A stretch of 64,000 nt of DNA from Aestuariimicrobium sp. p3-SID1156 (GCF_025144225.1 NZ_JALXXB010000003.1:186001-250000); one strand, 5' to 3'; shown: positions 38,904 through 48,838, counted from the stretch's first letter. Notes: a model not told the origin generated them from the sequence alone. Translations and numbers: made by a program.

Positions 38904-40451
38904 ATGCCCCAACTCGATCCGACGTTCACGGGATTGCCCCTGGACGCCCTCGCCGATGCCGCCCTCAGCCGGGCCCGGGAACTCGGCGCCACCCACGCCG
39001 ATGTCCGCGTCGAACGCCATCGCACCTCCGTCACCTCACTGCGGGACGCCGTCGTCACCGGGTCCAGCGACTCCAGCGACCTCGGCCTGTCGGTGCGAGT
39101 TGTGCACCGCGGCTCCTGGGGTTTCGCGGCGGGTGTCGCCCTGACCCCGGACGCAGCGGCCGGGCTGGCCGAGCAGGCCTGCCGCATCGCGGAGGTCTCT
39201 GCCCCGTTGACCCCGCGGCCGGTCGAGCTCGCCACAGAACCGGTGCACGTGGGCGAGTGGGTCTCCGACTACGACCTGAACCCCTTCGATGTCCCCAAGG
39301 CCGAGCGCACGGCGCGGCTGGTGCAGCTGCTGGAGGCGCTCGGCGCCCAGCCCGGGGTCGACCACACCTCGGCCACGGTGATGGCAGCGCAGGAGAACAC
39401 GTTCTTCGCCGACCTGGCCGGGACCCGCACCGTGCAGCAGCGGCTGCGCGTGCACCCCGAGTTCACGGCCATCGCCGTCGGTGAGGGCGGCATCTCGACG
39501 ATGCGGACCATCGCACCGCCAGTGGGCCGGGGCTGGGAGTACCTGACCGGGACCGGTTGGGACTTCGACACCGAGATCGCCGGGCTCGGTGAGCTGCTCG
39601 CCGAGCTCGTCAAGGCGCCCAGCGTGGAGCCGGGAGCGACCGACCTGCTCATCGACCCCAGCAACCTGTGGTTGACCATCCACGAGTCGGTGGCCCACGG
39701 CACCGAGCTGGACCGCGCCCTGGGCTACGAAGCCGCCTACGCCGGCACCAGCTTCGCGACCATCGACAAGCTCGGCAGCCTGACGTACGGGTCACCGGTG
39801 ATGAACGTCACCGGGGACCGCACGACTGACCGAGGCCTCGCGTCTATCGGCTGGGACAGCGAGGGCGTGGAGGCGCAGAGCTTCGACATCATTCGCGACG
39901 GCATCCTGGTCGGGTACCAGCTCAACCGCCAGATGGCCGCTGAGCGCGGGCTGAATGGCGGACGCTCCAACGGCTGCGCCTTCGCCGACTCCGCCTCGCA
40001 CATTCCGCTGCAGCGGATGCCCAATGTGTCGCTGCAGCCCGCTGTCGAGGATGTCACGCTCGACGACCTGCTGGCGCAGTTGGGCGACGGTCTGTACGTC
40101 GTGGGCGACAAGTCCTGGTCCATCGACATGCAGCGCTACAACTTCCAGTTCACCGGGCAGCGATTCCACCAGGTGAAGAACGGTCGCATCGTGGGCCAGG
40201 TCCGCGACGCTGCCTACCAGGCGACCACCACCGACTTCTGGGGCTCGATGGAAGCTGTGGGCGGCCCCTCGACGTACGTGCTGCAGGGTGCGATGAACTG
40301 CGGCAAGGGTCAGCCGGGGCAGGTCGCTGCCGTGAGTCACGGCTGCCCAGCCGCCCTGTTCCGTGGGGTGAATGTGCTCAACACCGTGGCCGAGGCCGGC
40401 AGCAGCTCCGAGGACTCGAACTCCAATGACACGAATGAGGGGAACGACTGA
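38904..40451 (+). CDS. tldD: TldD/PmbA family metalloprotease, TldD-like subunit
   Basis: TldD and TldE form a heterodimeric zinc protease that degrades unfolded peptides. This 515-residue subunit has the HExxxH zinc site in HESVAHGTELDRAL near residue 259, followed by YEAAYAGTSFA, and so is the catalytic partner. The C-terminal QVAAVSHGCPAALFRGV matches the family. It ends in a Ser/Asn/Asp-rich tail. The stop codon overlaps the next gene's ATG by one base (TGATG). Confidence 0.92.
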   Translation: MPQLDPTFTGLPLDALADAALSRARELGATHADVRVERHRTSVTSLRDAVVTGSSDSSDLGLSVRVVHRGSWGFAAGVALTPDAAAGLAEQACRIAEVSAPLTPRPVELATEPVHVGEWVSDYDLNPFDVPKAERTARLVQLLEALGAQPGVDHTSATVMAAQENTFFADLAGTRTVQQRLRVHPEFTAIAVGEGGISTMRTIAPPVGRGWEYLTGTGWDFDTEIAGLGELLAELVKAPSVEPGATDLLIDPSNLWLTIHESVAHGTELDRALGYEAAYAGTSFATIDKLGSLTYGSPVMNVTGDRTTDRGLASIGWDSEGVEAQSFDIIRDGILVGYQLNRQMAAERGLNGGRSNGCAFADSASHIPLQRMPNVSLQPAVEDVTLDDLLAQLGDGLYVVGDKSWSIDMQRYNFQFTGQRFHQVKNGRIVGQVRDAAYQATTTDFWGSMEAVGGPSTYVLQGAMNCGKGQPGQVAAVSHGCPAALFRGVNVLNTVAEAGSSSEDSNSNDTNEGND

Positions 40452-41848
40452 TGCGCGCGTGGATTGACCAGGCCCTCACGGCCGCGCACGACCTGCCCGG
40501 TGCCGACCAGGGCTGCGTGGTGATCCTGACCGAGACCTACGAGACCAACGTGCGCTGGGCAAACAATGCCCTGACCACCAATGGCCAGATGCACCACCTC
40601 AAGGCGCAGGTCGTGGCGATGGCCAGCGTCGAAGGTGGCACCGCCTCGGGCTGCCTCGAGGGGCCGGTCGGCTCACCGGAAGAGGTCGTCGAACTGGTTC
40701 GCCAGGCTGCCCTGGTGGCCCAGGCCGGGACGCCGGACGAGGACGCCCACGAGCTGCCCGCCGGGACCGAGGACGAGGACTTCGCCACCGGCGCCGAGGC
40801 CACCACCTTTGAGGTGCTGGCCGGGGTGTGCGAAGGGCTCGGACGAGCTTTCGAGCAGGCCGGGGACAAGCACCTGTTCTTCGGTTTCGCCGAGCACATC
40901 GTGCACACCACCTGGCTGGGAACCTCGTCGGGGTCGCGGCGACGCTCGGTGACCCGCCTGGGTCGGCTGGAGCTCAACGCCAAGCATCCCGACATGGTCG
41001 GCTCGGCCTGGGTGGGTCGCTCGACCGCAGACTTCTCCGACATCGGCATGGACGGCTTGGTCTCCGAGGTCCTGGAGCGGCTGTCCGGGTGTGAGAACCG
41101 CATCGACCTGCCGGCGGGCCGTTATGAGGTCATCCTGCCCCCCTCCGCGGTGTCAGACCTGATGATCTACGCCTACTGGAGCATGGACGGACGCTCCGCC
41201 CGTGAGGGCCAGAGCGTCTTCGCCGGCAAGCAGCCGGGCTCCACGCGTGTGGGCGAGCAGCTGGCCTCGCTCCCTCTCACCATGGCGTCGGATCCCGGGG
41301 TGGCGGGGATGGAGTGCGCCCCCTTTGCAGTGGCAGGCAGTTCGCGGGCCGGGATCATGTCGGTCTACGACAACGGTGCCACCGTGGGACGCACGGACTG
41401 GATCTCGCGCGGGGTTCTTCGGCAGCTGGTGGAGACCGGCTACGAGGTGGAACGCTCGGGGCAGCATCCGGCCACGCTGCCCTACCCGACCGGGAACTTG
41501 CTGCTGGACGGCGGCGGGACCGCGACCCTCGACCAGCTGGTGGCGTCCACGAAGCGTGGTCTGCTGCTGACCTGCCTGTGGTACATCCGGGAAGTGGATC
41601 CGGACACCCTCCTGCTCACCGGGCTGACCCGCGACGGGGTGTACCTGGTGGAAGATGGGAAGGTCGTCGGCGCGGTCAACAACTTCCGCTGGAACGAGTC
41701 GCCGGTGTCCCTGTTGGGGCGCATGACCGAACTGTCAGCCAGTGAGCGGACGCTGTGCCGGGAGTGGAATGACTGGTTCCAGCTGACCCAGGCGCCCGCG
41801 ATGCGCGTGCCTGACTTCAACATGTCCACCGTGTCCCAGGCCTCCTGA
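40451..41848 (+). CDS. tldE: TldD/PmbA family protein, TldE-like subunit
   Basis: The 465-residue partner of the upstream TldD. It is homologous across its length (VILPPSAVSDLMIYAYWSMD, GRTDWISRGVLRQLV, VNNFRWNESPVSLL) but lacks the HExxxH zinc site, as TldE/PmbA subunits do. It is coupled to tldD by a TGATG overlap and to the DUF4112 gene downstream by the same arrangement, so the three form one operon. Confidence 0.9.
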   Translation: MRAWIDQALTAAHDLPGADQGCVVILTETYETNVRWANNALTTNGQMHHLKAQVVAMASVEGGTASGCLEGPVGSPEEVVELVRQAALVAQAGTPDEDAHELPAGTEDEDFATGAEATTFEVLAGVCEGLGRAFEQAGDKHLFFGFAEHIVHTTWLGTSSGSRRRSVTRLGRLELNAKHPDMVGSAWVGRSTADFSDIGMDGLVSEVLERLSGCENRIDLPAGRYEVILPPSAVSDLMIYAYWSMDGRSAREGQSVFAGKQPGSTRVGEQLASLPLTMASDPGVAGMECAPFAVAGSSRAGIMSVYDNGATVGRTDWISRGVLRQLVETGYEVERSGQHPATLPYPTGNLLLDGGGTATLDQLVASTKRGLLLTCLWYIREVDPDTLLLTGLTRDGVYLVEDGKVVGAVNNFRWNESPVSLLGRMTELSASERTLCREWNDWFQLTQAPAMRVPDFNMSTVSQAS

Positions 41849-42375
41849 TGAGTGAGCACCCACGACCGGGGGGTCGGCGGGTTCGTCGCAAGGAGGAACC
41901 CGCCGCCCCCGTCCAGCCGGCCAAGGAATCGGACCTGCTCGCAACGGTTCTGGACGACTTGGTCAGGATCCCCGGCACGAACTTCGGCATCGGTCTGGAC
42001 GGCCTCATCTGCCTGATTCCTGGGGTGGGAGACTCGCTGACCACGGTGCTGGCCAGCACGATGCTCACCGACGCAGTCCGCCGACGGGTCCCGATCCCCG
42101 TGCTGCTGCGAATGGCGTGGAACCTGCTGTTCGACACCGCGCTCGGCTGGGTGCCCTTCATCGGGGACGCCGCCGACATTGCTCATCGGGCGAATCGCAA
42201 GAACTACCGGCTCCTGCGCCAAGCCATTGAGACCGGCGAGTTCAGCACCGACCCGCACCGGGTCTACCTGGCCAAGGCGGTCGCCGTGGTGCTCGGCGTC
42301 GTGCTGGTCATGGCCGCCTCGGCCATCGCCGCCATCTGGATCATCATCTCGGTCCTGGCCAAGCTCGTGGGCTGA
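41848..42375 (+). CDS. DUF4112 family membrane protein
   Basis: A 175-residue protein with a basic, Pro-rich N-terminus and the DUF4112 core: IPGTNFGIGLDGLICLIPGVGD, then FDTALGWVPFIGDAADIAHRANRKNYRLL. A C-terminal hydrophobic helix (residues about 143-173) anchors it. Function of the family is unknown. It follows tldE with a one-base stop/start overlap. It converges on helY, with 68 bp between stops. Confidence 0.88.
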   Translation: MSEHPRPGGRRVRRKEEPAAPVQPAKESDLLATVLDDLVRIPGTNFGIGLDGLICLIPGVGDSLTTVLASTMLTDAVRRRVPIPVLLRMAWNLLFDTALGWVPFIGDAADIAHRANRKNYRLLRQAIETGEFSTDPHRVYLAKAVAVVLGVVLVMAASAIAAIWIIISVLAKLVG

Positions 42376-42443
42376 ATCCCTCCCGCCGCCTGACGTGTGC
42401 ACGTCCCATATCGTGCATACGGGGCGGTCGAGAGGATCGCCAC

Positions 42444-45398
42444 TCAGTCCTCGTCGGGGTCGAAGGTGACCACGCCGCGGCGCATCTGGTCCACCACCAT
42501 GCGCAGCTGGCGGGGCAACTCGTCTGCCGGTCCGGGCGGGGCACCCTCGGAGACCAGTGCCTGGGCGCGCATCCCGGCGGCAACGGCCAGCTGTCCAGTC
42601 ATGTCGGCGACCTGGCGGATCCAGCGGACGAAGTCGCCGGCGGGCAGCTGGCAGAGCTCCAGCACCTCGGCCAGCGGGCGTCCATCAGCCCAGGCGTAGG
42701 CCGCCTCGGCAAAGCCAATATCCGGCTCGGCAGCCCGCTCCAGCTTGTGCTCACGCTCCAGCTGCCCGACACGACGCCAGATGTCGCGCAGTCGGCTCTG
42801 GGCCTTCTCCGACTCCCGGTCCGGCATGCGCGACATGCGACCCAGTTCAGTGCGGCGCGCCTCGTAGACCAGGCTGGAGGCGACGGCGGCCAGCTGGGGC
42901 ACGTCGAGGGTGTCGAAGACGCCCTCCTGCAGCGCCTCTGCCGCGACCAGGTCCAGCTCGGAGTAGATCCGGGCGAGCATCTGGCCCTCGGCGGTGACCC
43001 GATCCGGGTCCTCCGCGCTCAGGTACCCCAGGCTGGTGAGGACGGCGCAGATCTTGTCGAAGGAGTTCGCGATCGTGTTGGTCCGTGCCGCCAGCTTCTT
43101 CTCAGCCCGTACCTGGTCACGTTCCAGTCGCATCGCGCGTTCGGCGAAGCGGGCATGGGATTCCCGATCCGGGCACTGGTGACAGGGGTGCTGCTTGAGC
43201 CGGCGACGCAGCCCCTCGATCTCGTCCAGGATCTCCTGGTTGGGTCGGGCCACCATGGGGGCCGGGGGCTCGGGCTGCAGCTCGTTGAGCTTGTTGTGGA
43301 AGCTGGCGGCCAGTGACTTTCGGCTCGCCGCCTCACGGGGGTTGAACTTCCGAGGCACGCGCACCCGGCCGACCACGGAGGTGGGGGTCGGGAAATCCTT
43401 CATCGTGAGCCGGACCAGCTCGCGTCCGATGGTCATCACCATCGGGTGCGGCTCGACGTCGCGACCGCGGCCGGGATCGACGACGACCGCCCACCCCTCG
43501 TGGCGCCCGCCCGGGACCCAGATCACCGAACCAGGTTCCAGGTCGATCAGGGACTCGTACACCTCGGCTCGGAAGTCCGACTTCCGGGCACGGGCCATCT
43601 CGTTCTCGAGCTGCTTGATCTCCTCGCGCAGCCGGGCGTACTCGCTGAAGTCGCCCAGGTGGCAGGTGGCAGCTTCCAGGTACTGCTCGCGCACCTCGGC
43701 ATCGCGCTCGGCGCCGCGTGCCAGCTGCACCACCGAGCGGTCGGTCTGGAACTGTGCGAAGGACTGCTCCAGCATGCTGCGGGCCTGTTCCCGGCCCAGG
43801 CGCCCGACCAGGTTCACCGCCATGTTGTAGGTGGGGGCGAAGGAACTCTTCAGCGGGTACGTACGGCGGGATGCCAGACCTGCCAGGGCGCGCGGATCGA
43901 GACCGGGCGCCCACATCACCACGGCGTGGCCCTCCACGTCGATGCCGCGACGACCGGCACGTCCGGTGAGCTGGGTGTACTCCCCCGGCGTGATGTCGAC
44001 GTGGGCCTCGCCGTTGAACTTGACCAGCTTCTCGATCATGACGGTCCGCGCGGGCATGTTGATGCCCAGGGCCAGGGTTTCGGTGGCGTACACGACCTTG
44101 ATCAGGCCCTCGGCGAAGCCCTCCTCCACGATCGCCTTGAAGGCGGGCAGGATGCCGGCGTGGTGAGCAGCCACGCCGCGTTGCAGGGCTTCCAGGAAGA
44201 AGTCGTAGTCCAGGGCCAGCCGGTCCTGGGCGCTGAGCCCACCGGCGTGGCGTTCAGCAATCTCCAGCAGCCGCGCGGCCTCGCGCGGGGTGGTCAGCCG
44301 GGCACCGGACCCCACCAACTGCCGCACCGCCCCATCGCAGCCGGCACGGCTGAAAATGAACACGATTGCCGGGAGCAGGTGGGCGCGTTCGAGGGTGATC
44401 ACCGCGCTCCAGCGCGAGGGCACCAGGCGTGGGCCCTGCTCGCTGCGGTCGCGTCCGCGGGCATCGTGTCGGGACGCCGCCCCGCCGAAGCGACCCGAAC
44501 CCTTCGTCGGCGTCTTGCCCTTGCCCGAGCGCCCCCGGGGACGCCGCGAGTCGTCGCGCTGCCCGCGTGCCTCCTGCTTGGCCAGTTTGACCAGCTCGGG
44601 GTTGACATCGGGGGCGTGCTTGTTGGGCAGCGCCACCGCCGTGGGGGCGTCGCCGGCGAACAGGTCATAGAGGGTGCGTCCGGCCAGGACATGCTGGTAC
44701 AGCGGGACGGGACGCCGCTCCGAGACGACCACGGCAACGTCGCCCCGGACTTCGTCGAGCCAGTCGCCGAACTCCTCGGCATTGCTCACCGTGGCCGACA
44801 GGCTGACCAACTGGACGCTCTCGGCCAGCCCGAGGATGACCTCTTCCCAGACGGCACCGCGGAAGCGGTCGGCCAGGTAGTGCACCTCATCCATCACCAC
44901 GTAGCCGAGGTTGCGCAGGGTGCTGGACTCGGCATAGATCATGTTCCGGAGCACCTCGGTGGTCATCACCACCACCGGAGCCTCGCCGTTGACCGTGGTG
45001 TCGCCGGTCAGCAACCCCACGTTATCGGCACCGTGGCGTTCCACCAGATCGTGGTACTTCTGGTTCGACAACGCCTTGATCGGGGTGGTGTAGAAGCACT
45101 TGGTGCCCTGTTGCAGGGCGCAGAAGACAGCAAACTCCCCGACCACCGTCTTGCCCGCCCCGGTGGGGGCAGCCACCAGGACGCCGCTGCCGGCTTCGAC
45201 GTGGGCGCAGGCCTCCACCTGGTAGGGGTCGAGGCTGAAGGCGTAGCCGCGGGAGAACTCCTCGAACATCGGACCGGGCGCAGGCGGCAGGGAATCGAGG
45301 TCCGGGACCTCCAGGACTTCCGGGTCGGGACGCTCGTCAGCCCGGTCGTGGGGCCCAGCAACGAGAGGGTCCAGTTGGTCGAATTCCGGGTCGTCCAT
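42444..45398 (-). CDS. helY: Ski2-like ATP-dependent RNA helicase HelY
   Basis: A 984-residue superfamily 2 helicase of the Ski2/Mtr4 type found in actinobacteria. Motifs are Walker A AAPTGAGKT at residues 76-84, DEVH at 170-173, SATVSNAEEF, the FSRAGCD motif IV region, ATETLALGINMPARTV and QLTGRAGRRGID. An accessory region follows, then the C-terminal DSHCT domain. A charged Arg/Gly/Lys insert of about 60 residues lies between the RecA domains. TAGGGT is exactly 7 bp before the ATG. Neighbours tatC, tatA and pafBC match the mycobacterial order. Confidence 0.94.
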   Translation of the reverse strand: MDDPEFDQLDPLVAGPHDRADERPDPEVLEVPDLDSLPPAPGPMFEEFSRGYAFSLDPYQVEACAHVEAGSGVLVAAPTGAGKTVVGEFAVFCALQQGTKCFYTTPIKALSNQKYHDLVERHGADNVGLLTGDTTVNGEAPVVVMTTEVLRNMIYAESSTLRNLGYVVMDEVHYLADRFRGAVWEEVILGLAESVQLVSLSATVSNAEEFGDWLDEVRGDVAVVVSERRPVPLYQHVLAGRTLYDLFAGDAPTAVALPNKHAPDVNPELVKLAKQEARGQRDDSRRPRGRSGKGKTPTKGSGRFGGAASRHDARGRDRSEQGPRLVPSRWSAVITLERAHLLPAIVFIFSRAGCDGAVRQLVGSGARLTTPREAARLLEIAERHAGGLSAQDRLALDYDFFLEALQRGVAAHHAGILPAFKAIVEEGFAEGLIKVVYATETLALGINMPARTVMIEKLVKFNGEAHVDITPGEYTQLTGRAGRRGIDVEGHAVVMWAPGLDPRALAGLASRRTYPLKSSFAPTYNMAVNLVGRLGREQARSMLEQSFAQFQTDRSVVQLARGAERDAEVREQYLEAATCHLGDFSEYARLREEIKQLENEMARARKSDFRAEVYESLIDLEPGSVIWVPGGRHEGWAVVVDPGRGRDVEPHPMVMTIGRELVRLTMKDFPTPTSVVGRVRVPRKFNPREAASRKSLAASFHNKLNELQPEPPAPMVARPNQEILDEIEGLRRRLKQHPCHQCPDRESHARFAERAMRLERDQVRAEKKLAARTNTIANSFDKICAVLTSLGYLSAEDPDRVTAEGQMLARIYSELDLVAAEALQEGVFDTLDVPQLAAVASSLVYEARRTELGRMSRMPDRESEKAQSRLRDIWRRVGQLEREHKLERAAEPDIGFAEAAYAWADGRPLAEVLELCQLPAGDFVRWIRQVADMTGQLAVAAGMRAQALVSEGAPPGPADELPRQLRMVVDQMRRGVVTFDPDED

Positions 45399-45405
45399 GG
45401 ATTCG

Positions 45406-45411
45406 ACCCTA
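45406..45411 (-). promoter_or_regulatory. -10 element, leaderless promoter of helY
   Basis: TAGGGT on the minus strand followed by 7 bp and the ATG at 45398. It lies within the last bases upstream of helY after the lipid-kinase stop. Confidence 0.5.
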
Positions 45412-45418
45412 CTGGACC

Positions 45419-46354
45419 TCAGCCGCGCCGAGCGGGAACCGGCTTCGGCAAATGCACCGAGAGGGATTCGGGTTCGACCTCCACCCGCAGGGGTACCGTC
45501 CCCAGGGGTTCACCATCTGCCATGCCGACCAGGTCCTCCCCGTCCACCATCACGCTGGAGGCCCGCAGCAACTCGACCTCGGGCCGCTTCACGAAGCCGC
45601 CGGTGTAGATGGTGGGCAGCAGCTGTAACAGCTGCATCCGGGTGAGGGCGTGGATGATGGTCACGTCGAGTTCCCCATCGGTGACCGAGGCGCGAGGGGC
45701 GATTTTCATCCCGCCGCCGAAGTAGATGCTGTTGGAGACCGCAACCAGCATGGCCTCCAGCTCGCGCACCTCGCCGTCAATCTCCAGCCGGTACTTCAGG
45801 GGCGAGAAGGCGGCCAGTTCCCGCAGCGCCACCCAGCCGTAGGCCGGAGCCCCGAGGGTGAACCGCAACCGGTTGGCATGGTCGTTGACCCTGGCGTCAT
45901 AGCCGGTCGACACGGTGCAGCCGACATGGCGTCGGGTGTCGCCACCGGTGAGTGCGCCCTCGACGCGATTGGTGTCGATGCGCGTCGTGCTGCCGGCCAG
46001 GATGGCGCGAGTGGCCTGGGCCAGGTCCGTGGGCACACCGATCCCGCGGCAGAAATCATTGCCGGTCCCCGCCGGGACGAGGCCCAGGTTCACCTCGGTC
46101 CCGGCGCACGCGTTGACGCCGAGGTGGGCCATCCCGTCACCGCCGACGACCACCAGTGAATCACCCGGGGACGCGGCAGCGACTGCCTCGCGAGTTCTGG
46201 TCGCGGCGTCCTGAAAGCTGGTGGTCTCGTAGAGCTGGACGTGGGTGCCGGGCAACCCACGCACCAGCTCAGTGATGATACGGGGAATGGCGCGGCGGGC
46301 ACGGCCGCGGCCGGCGTGGGGATTGGCCACCACGCTCAAGGTCCTGGCCTCCAC
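45419..46354 (-). CDS. Diacylglycerol kinase-like lipid kinase
   Basis: A 311-residue DagK/YegS-type lipid kinase. The nucleotide loop is VVVGGDGMAHLGVNA near residues 68-82, then VPAGTGNDFCRGIGVP near 93-108, and the C-terminal ASVTDGELDVTII and MVDGEDLVGMADGEPLG. It may phosphorylate diacylglycerol or another lipid. The GTG start is 6 bp after the tatC stop codon, so it is co-transcribed with tatC. This gene separates helY from tatC, which adjoin each other in mycobacteria. Confidence 0.9.
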   Translation of the reverse strand: MEARTLSVVANPHAGRGRARRAIPRIITELVRGLPGTHVQLYETTSFQDAATRTREAVAAASPGDSLVVVGGDGMAHLGVNACAGTEVNLGLVPAGTGNDFCRGIGVPTDLAQATRAILAGSTTRIDTNRVEGALTGGDTRRHVGCTVSTGYDARVNDHANRLRFTLGAPAYGWVALRELAAFSPLKYRLEIDGEVRELEAMLVAVSNSIYFGGGMKIAPRASVTDGELDVTIIHALTRMQLLQLLPTIYTGGFVKRPEVELLRASSVMVDGEDLVGMADGEPLGTVPLRVEVEPESLSVHLPKPVPARRG

Positions 46355-46360
46355 CGCCGC

Positions 46361-47221
46361 TCAGTCGTCCTCGTCGTCGAGCTCGATCAGTTCGCCGCGA
46401 GCGCGGAGGCGGCGGTCGTGGGCGTGCGTGATGACCTCAGCGACCATATAGAGAATCGCCATGGGAGCCGACAGGGCCAGCATCGAGAAGGGGTCGGTGC
46501 TCGGGGTGGCGATGGCGCCGAAGATGAAGCAACCGAAGATGGCAGGCAGCCTGAACTGGGTGAGCGTGCGGGCGCGGAGCACGCCGACCAGGTTGAGCGC
46601 CACCAACACCACCGGCAACAGGAAGCTCAACCCGAAGATGAGCAGCATCTGCAACTCGAACGTCAGGTACTTGTTCATCTCGTTGATCTGGGTGGTGTCC
46701 GGCGGGTTGAAGCTCATCATGACTTCGAAGCCCTTGGGCAGGACCAGGTAACCGACCGTCACCCCCATCAGGAACAACGGCACTGCGGTGAGCATGAACC
46801 GCAGGCTGTACCTCTTCTCGTTCTCCAGCAGGCCGGGCATGATGAACGCCCAGATGTGCCAGATCCACACCGGGCAAGTGACGATCAGGCTCGCAATCGC
46901 AGCGATCTTCATCCGGAGCGCGAAGGCGCCGGTGATGCCCTCGGTGGTCACCATGACCGTCTGGCCCGTGCGGCTCTCGAAGGCGTGTTTGGCCTGCATC
47001 AACGGCTTCGTGATCACGTCATAGAAGATGTGGTACTGCATTTCCACGACGAGACAGGCGACCAGGAAGATCAGAAAGATGATGAAGGACCAGATGACGC
47101 GGTAGCGGAGCTCGCGCAAGTGGTCCACGAGCGCCATGGTCCCGTCGGGGTTGTCATGCTTGACCGGCTTGAGCCAGTCAGGCATCAACCCCCGACGGGT
47201 CCTGGCCTCTGTTGCAGGCAT
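46361..47221 (-). CDS. tatC: Sec-independent translocase subunit TatC
   Basis: TatC is the multi-spanning receptor of the twin-arginine protein export system. The 286-residue protein has six hydrophobic segments and the conserved HLRELRYRVI before helix 1. It also has PVWIWHIWAFIMPGLLENEKR, and FGLSFLLPVVLVALNLVGVL. An acidic tail ends the protein. tatA lies 20 bp upstream on the same strand. No tatB is visible in the window. Confidence 0.96.
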   Translation of the reverse strand: MPATEARTRRGLMPDWLKPVKHDNPDGTMALVDHLRELRYRVIWSFIIFLIFLVACLVVEMQYHIFYDVITKPLMQAKHAFESRTGQTVMVTTEGITGAFALRMKIAAIASLIVTCPVWIWHIWAFIMPGLLENEKRYSLRFMLTAVPLFLMGVTVGYLVLPKGFEVMMSFNPPDTTQINEMNKYLTFELQMLLIFGLSFLLPVVLVALNLVGVLRARTLTQFRLPAIFGCFIFGAIATPSTDPFSMLALSAPMAILYMVAEVITHAHDRRLRARGELIELDDEDD

Positions 47222-47241
47222 GGTTCAGGTGCCCGGCTGGT

Positions 47242-47538
47242 TCAGCGCTGGTCGGGGCGGCGCAGGGTGTCGTCCTCGACGAGCTCCGCGTCCACGACGC
47301 GGTCGTCGCGGGTGACCGAGGCGCCGCGAGCAGCGTTGGTGTTCATGACCTCGTCGACGGGCTCGGTGCAGCCCTCCTCGACAGCATTCGGCTTGTTGGT
47401 GTGCAGGTCGCGAGTCTCTTCCTTGAACTCGCGGATGGCGCGGCCCGAGGCCTTGCCGATGCCGGCCAGTCGGCTACCGCCGAACAGCAGCAGCGCGACG
47501 GCCAGGATGATGAGAAGTTCCTGCCAGCCAAGACCCAT
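47242..47538 (-). CDS. tatA: Sec-independent translocase subunit TatA
   Basis: TatA forms the variable-size pore component of the Tat system. The 98-residue protein has one N-terminal membrane helix (ELLIILAVALLLFGGSRLAG), the FGGSRL hinge and the amphipathic helix IGKASGRAIREFKEE. A long acidic tail follows. TatA rather than TatB is favoured by the FGxxxLxxxG hinge. It is followed directly by tatC. Confidence 0.94.
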   Translation of the reverse strand: MGLGWQELLIILAVALLLFGGSRLAGIGKASGRAIREFKEETRDLHTNKPNAVEEGCTEPVDEVMNTNAARGASVTRDDRVVDAELVEDDTLRRPDQR

Positions 47539-47627
47539 GATGGTTCCTCACAGAAGGCGGTCCGATGACCGCAGTGGTTCGTGGTGTACCCGGGAACGCG
47601 GGGTGCGCACCGTGCACAGGGGGGAGC

Positions 47628-47864
47628 CTACCCGACCTGCTCCACTCGTCCGAAACGCTCGGTCGGAGCGTCCGGGGCATCCTCGAGCGGGCCAAGATCC
47701 AACTGTCCGAGCAGGTCGGCGAGTTCCTGCCCGCGCCTGCCCAGCATCTGGATCTCGGAGTAGACATCAGCAGCCTTGTGGAACAACCATACAGCCCACC
47801 CAACCATGCTGACGAGGCCGGCCAGGGCGATGCCCAGGAAGATCCACACCCACAGCACGGTCAT
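47628..47864 (-). CDS. Small single-helix membrane protein
   Basis: A 78-residue protein with one N-terminal membrane helix (residues about 3-28) and a short cytoplasmic helix followed by an acidic tail. Its ATG overlaps the pafC stop codon (ATGA), so it belongs to the pafBC-tat unit. I do not recognise the family; it is not TatB-like, since the Gly-Pro or Gly-rich hinge is missing. Function unknown. Confidence 0.7.
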   Translation of the reverse strand: MTVLWVWIFLGIALAGLVSMVGWAVWLFHKAADVYSEIQMLGRRGQELADLLGQLDLGPLEDAPDAPTERFGRVEQVG

Positions 47865-48838
47865 GCTCCCCACAGTAGCGAATAGGCCTGCAGCGCGTCG
47901 CGGGCGACCCGGGCGGCCGTTTCCCCGGCGTCCTGCGGCTCAACCACCGCCACCGCATCAGCCAACTGCAACAGCCGACTGGTCAGGTAGGTCTCTGACA
48001 CAAGCGGCATGGTGACCCGACGGGTGGGGCCTCGACCCTCGGTATCGGGCAGGTCATGCCACTCATCGGTCGGGTCGTACTCCACGATCCAGTGCGCTTC
48101 CGGGGCCAGGTCGAGGGTGACGCGCTCTGCCTCCTGCCCCGAGAACCACGTCTCCGGCAGGGCGGGGGCCGGGCCGTGGTCCACGGCGGAATCCTCCAGG
48201 ATGCGGGCCCGCGCGACGCGGCTCACCTTATAGGTGCGCCAGCCCTCGGACTCGACATTCCAGGCCTGCAGGTAGGCGGCTCCCCCGCGCACCACCAGGC
48301 TGACCGGGTCCACCACGGGGTGGGTGGTCATGCCGCGATTCGCACCGTCATAGCTGAGCTGGATGCGGCAGCCGTCCTCGATGGCCTCTGCCAGCGTGCG
48401 ACGCACCTCGTCAGCCCCGGAGGCGACCTGGACCACGACACGGCTGGCGGCGTCCCCGGTCAGGCGTTCGAGCTTGGCCAGGGCACTGGCGACATGCTCC
48501 GTGGCCTCGGAACTCACCAAGGGCTGCAGCGCGCGCAAGCCGATGACAAGGCTGAGTGCCTGGTCGGCGGTGAGGTTCAGGGGCCGCTGGACGTACTCGG
48601 AGGGCCGCACGACGAAGGTGCCGTCGTCGAACTCCTCGAAGTCGATGAGGTAGCCGAAGCGTCCCTGGGCAATGGCCTCCGGGTCGGCCCCGATCATCGA
48701 CAGCTGCTCCAGCTCGTGGCGCAGCCGCTCGGGTCGGATACCGAAATGATCAGCCGCTTCCGCAAGCGTCAGGCCGGGGTGTTGTTCCAGCCACGGGATC
48801 ATCAGGAAGATCCGCTCCACGTCATCGATGGCCTTCAC
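47861..48838 (-). CDS. pafC: WYL-domain transcriptional regulator PafC
   Basis: PafC and PafB form a transcription activator of the RecA/LexA-independent DNA-damage response in mycobacteria. The 325-residue protein has an N-terminal winged helix (TLAEAADHFGIRPERLRHEL) and a WYL domain (YDGANRG, VSLVVRGGAAYLQAWNVES). A C-terminal WCX region follows. The GTG start overlaps the pafB stop codon (GTGA). A matching PafBC-type promoter is seen upstream of recA in this window. Confidence 0.92.
   Translation of the reverse strand: MKAIDDVERIFLMIPWLEQHPGLTLAEAADHFGIRPERLRHELEQLSMIGADPEAIAQGRFGYLIDFEEFDDGTFVVRPSEYVQRPLNLTADQALSLVIGLRALQPLVSSEATEHVASALAKLERLTGDAASRVVVQVASGADEVRRTLAEAIEDGCRIQLSYDGANRGMTTHPVVDPVSLVVRGGAAYLQAWNVESEGWRTYKVSRVARARILEDSAVDHGPAPALPETWFSGQEAERVTLDLAPEAHWIVEYDPTDEWHDLPDTEGRGPTRRVTMPLVSETYLTSRLLQLADAVAVVEPQDAGETAARVARDALQAYSLLWGA

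Noticed and set aside
43446..45608. A 720-codon frame antisense to helY and the lipid-kinase gene
   Set aside because: Shadow frame typical of high-GC DNA; helY carries intact helicase motifs.
47628..47864. TatB
   Set aside because: It has one N-terminal helix and lies near tatA, but the Tat hinge and amphipathic-helix pattern are missing.
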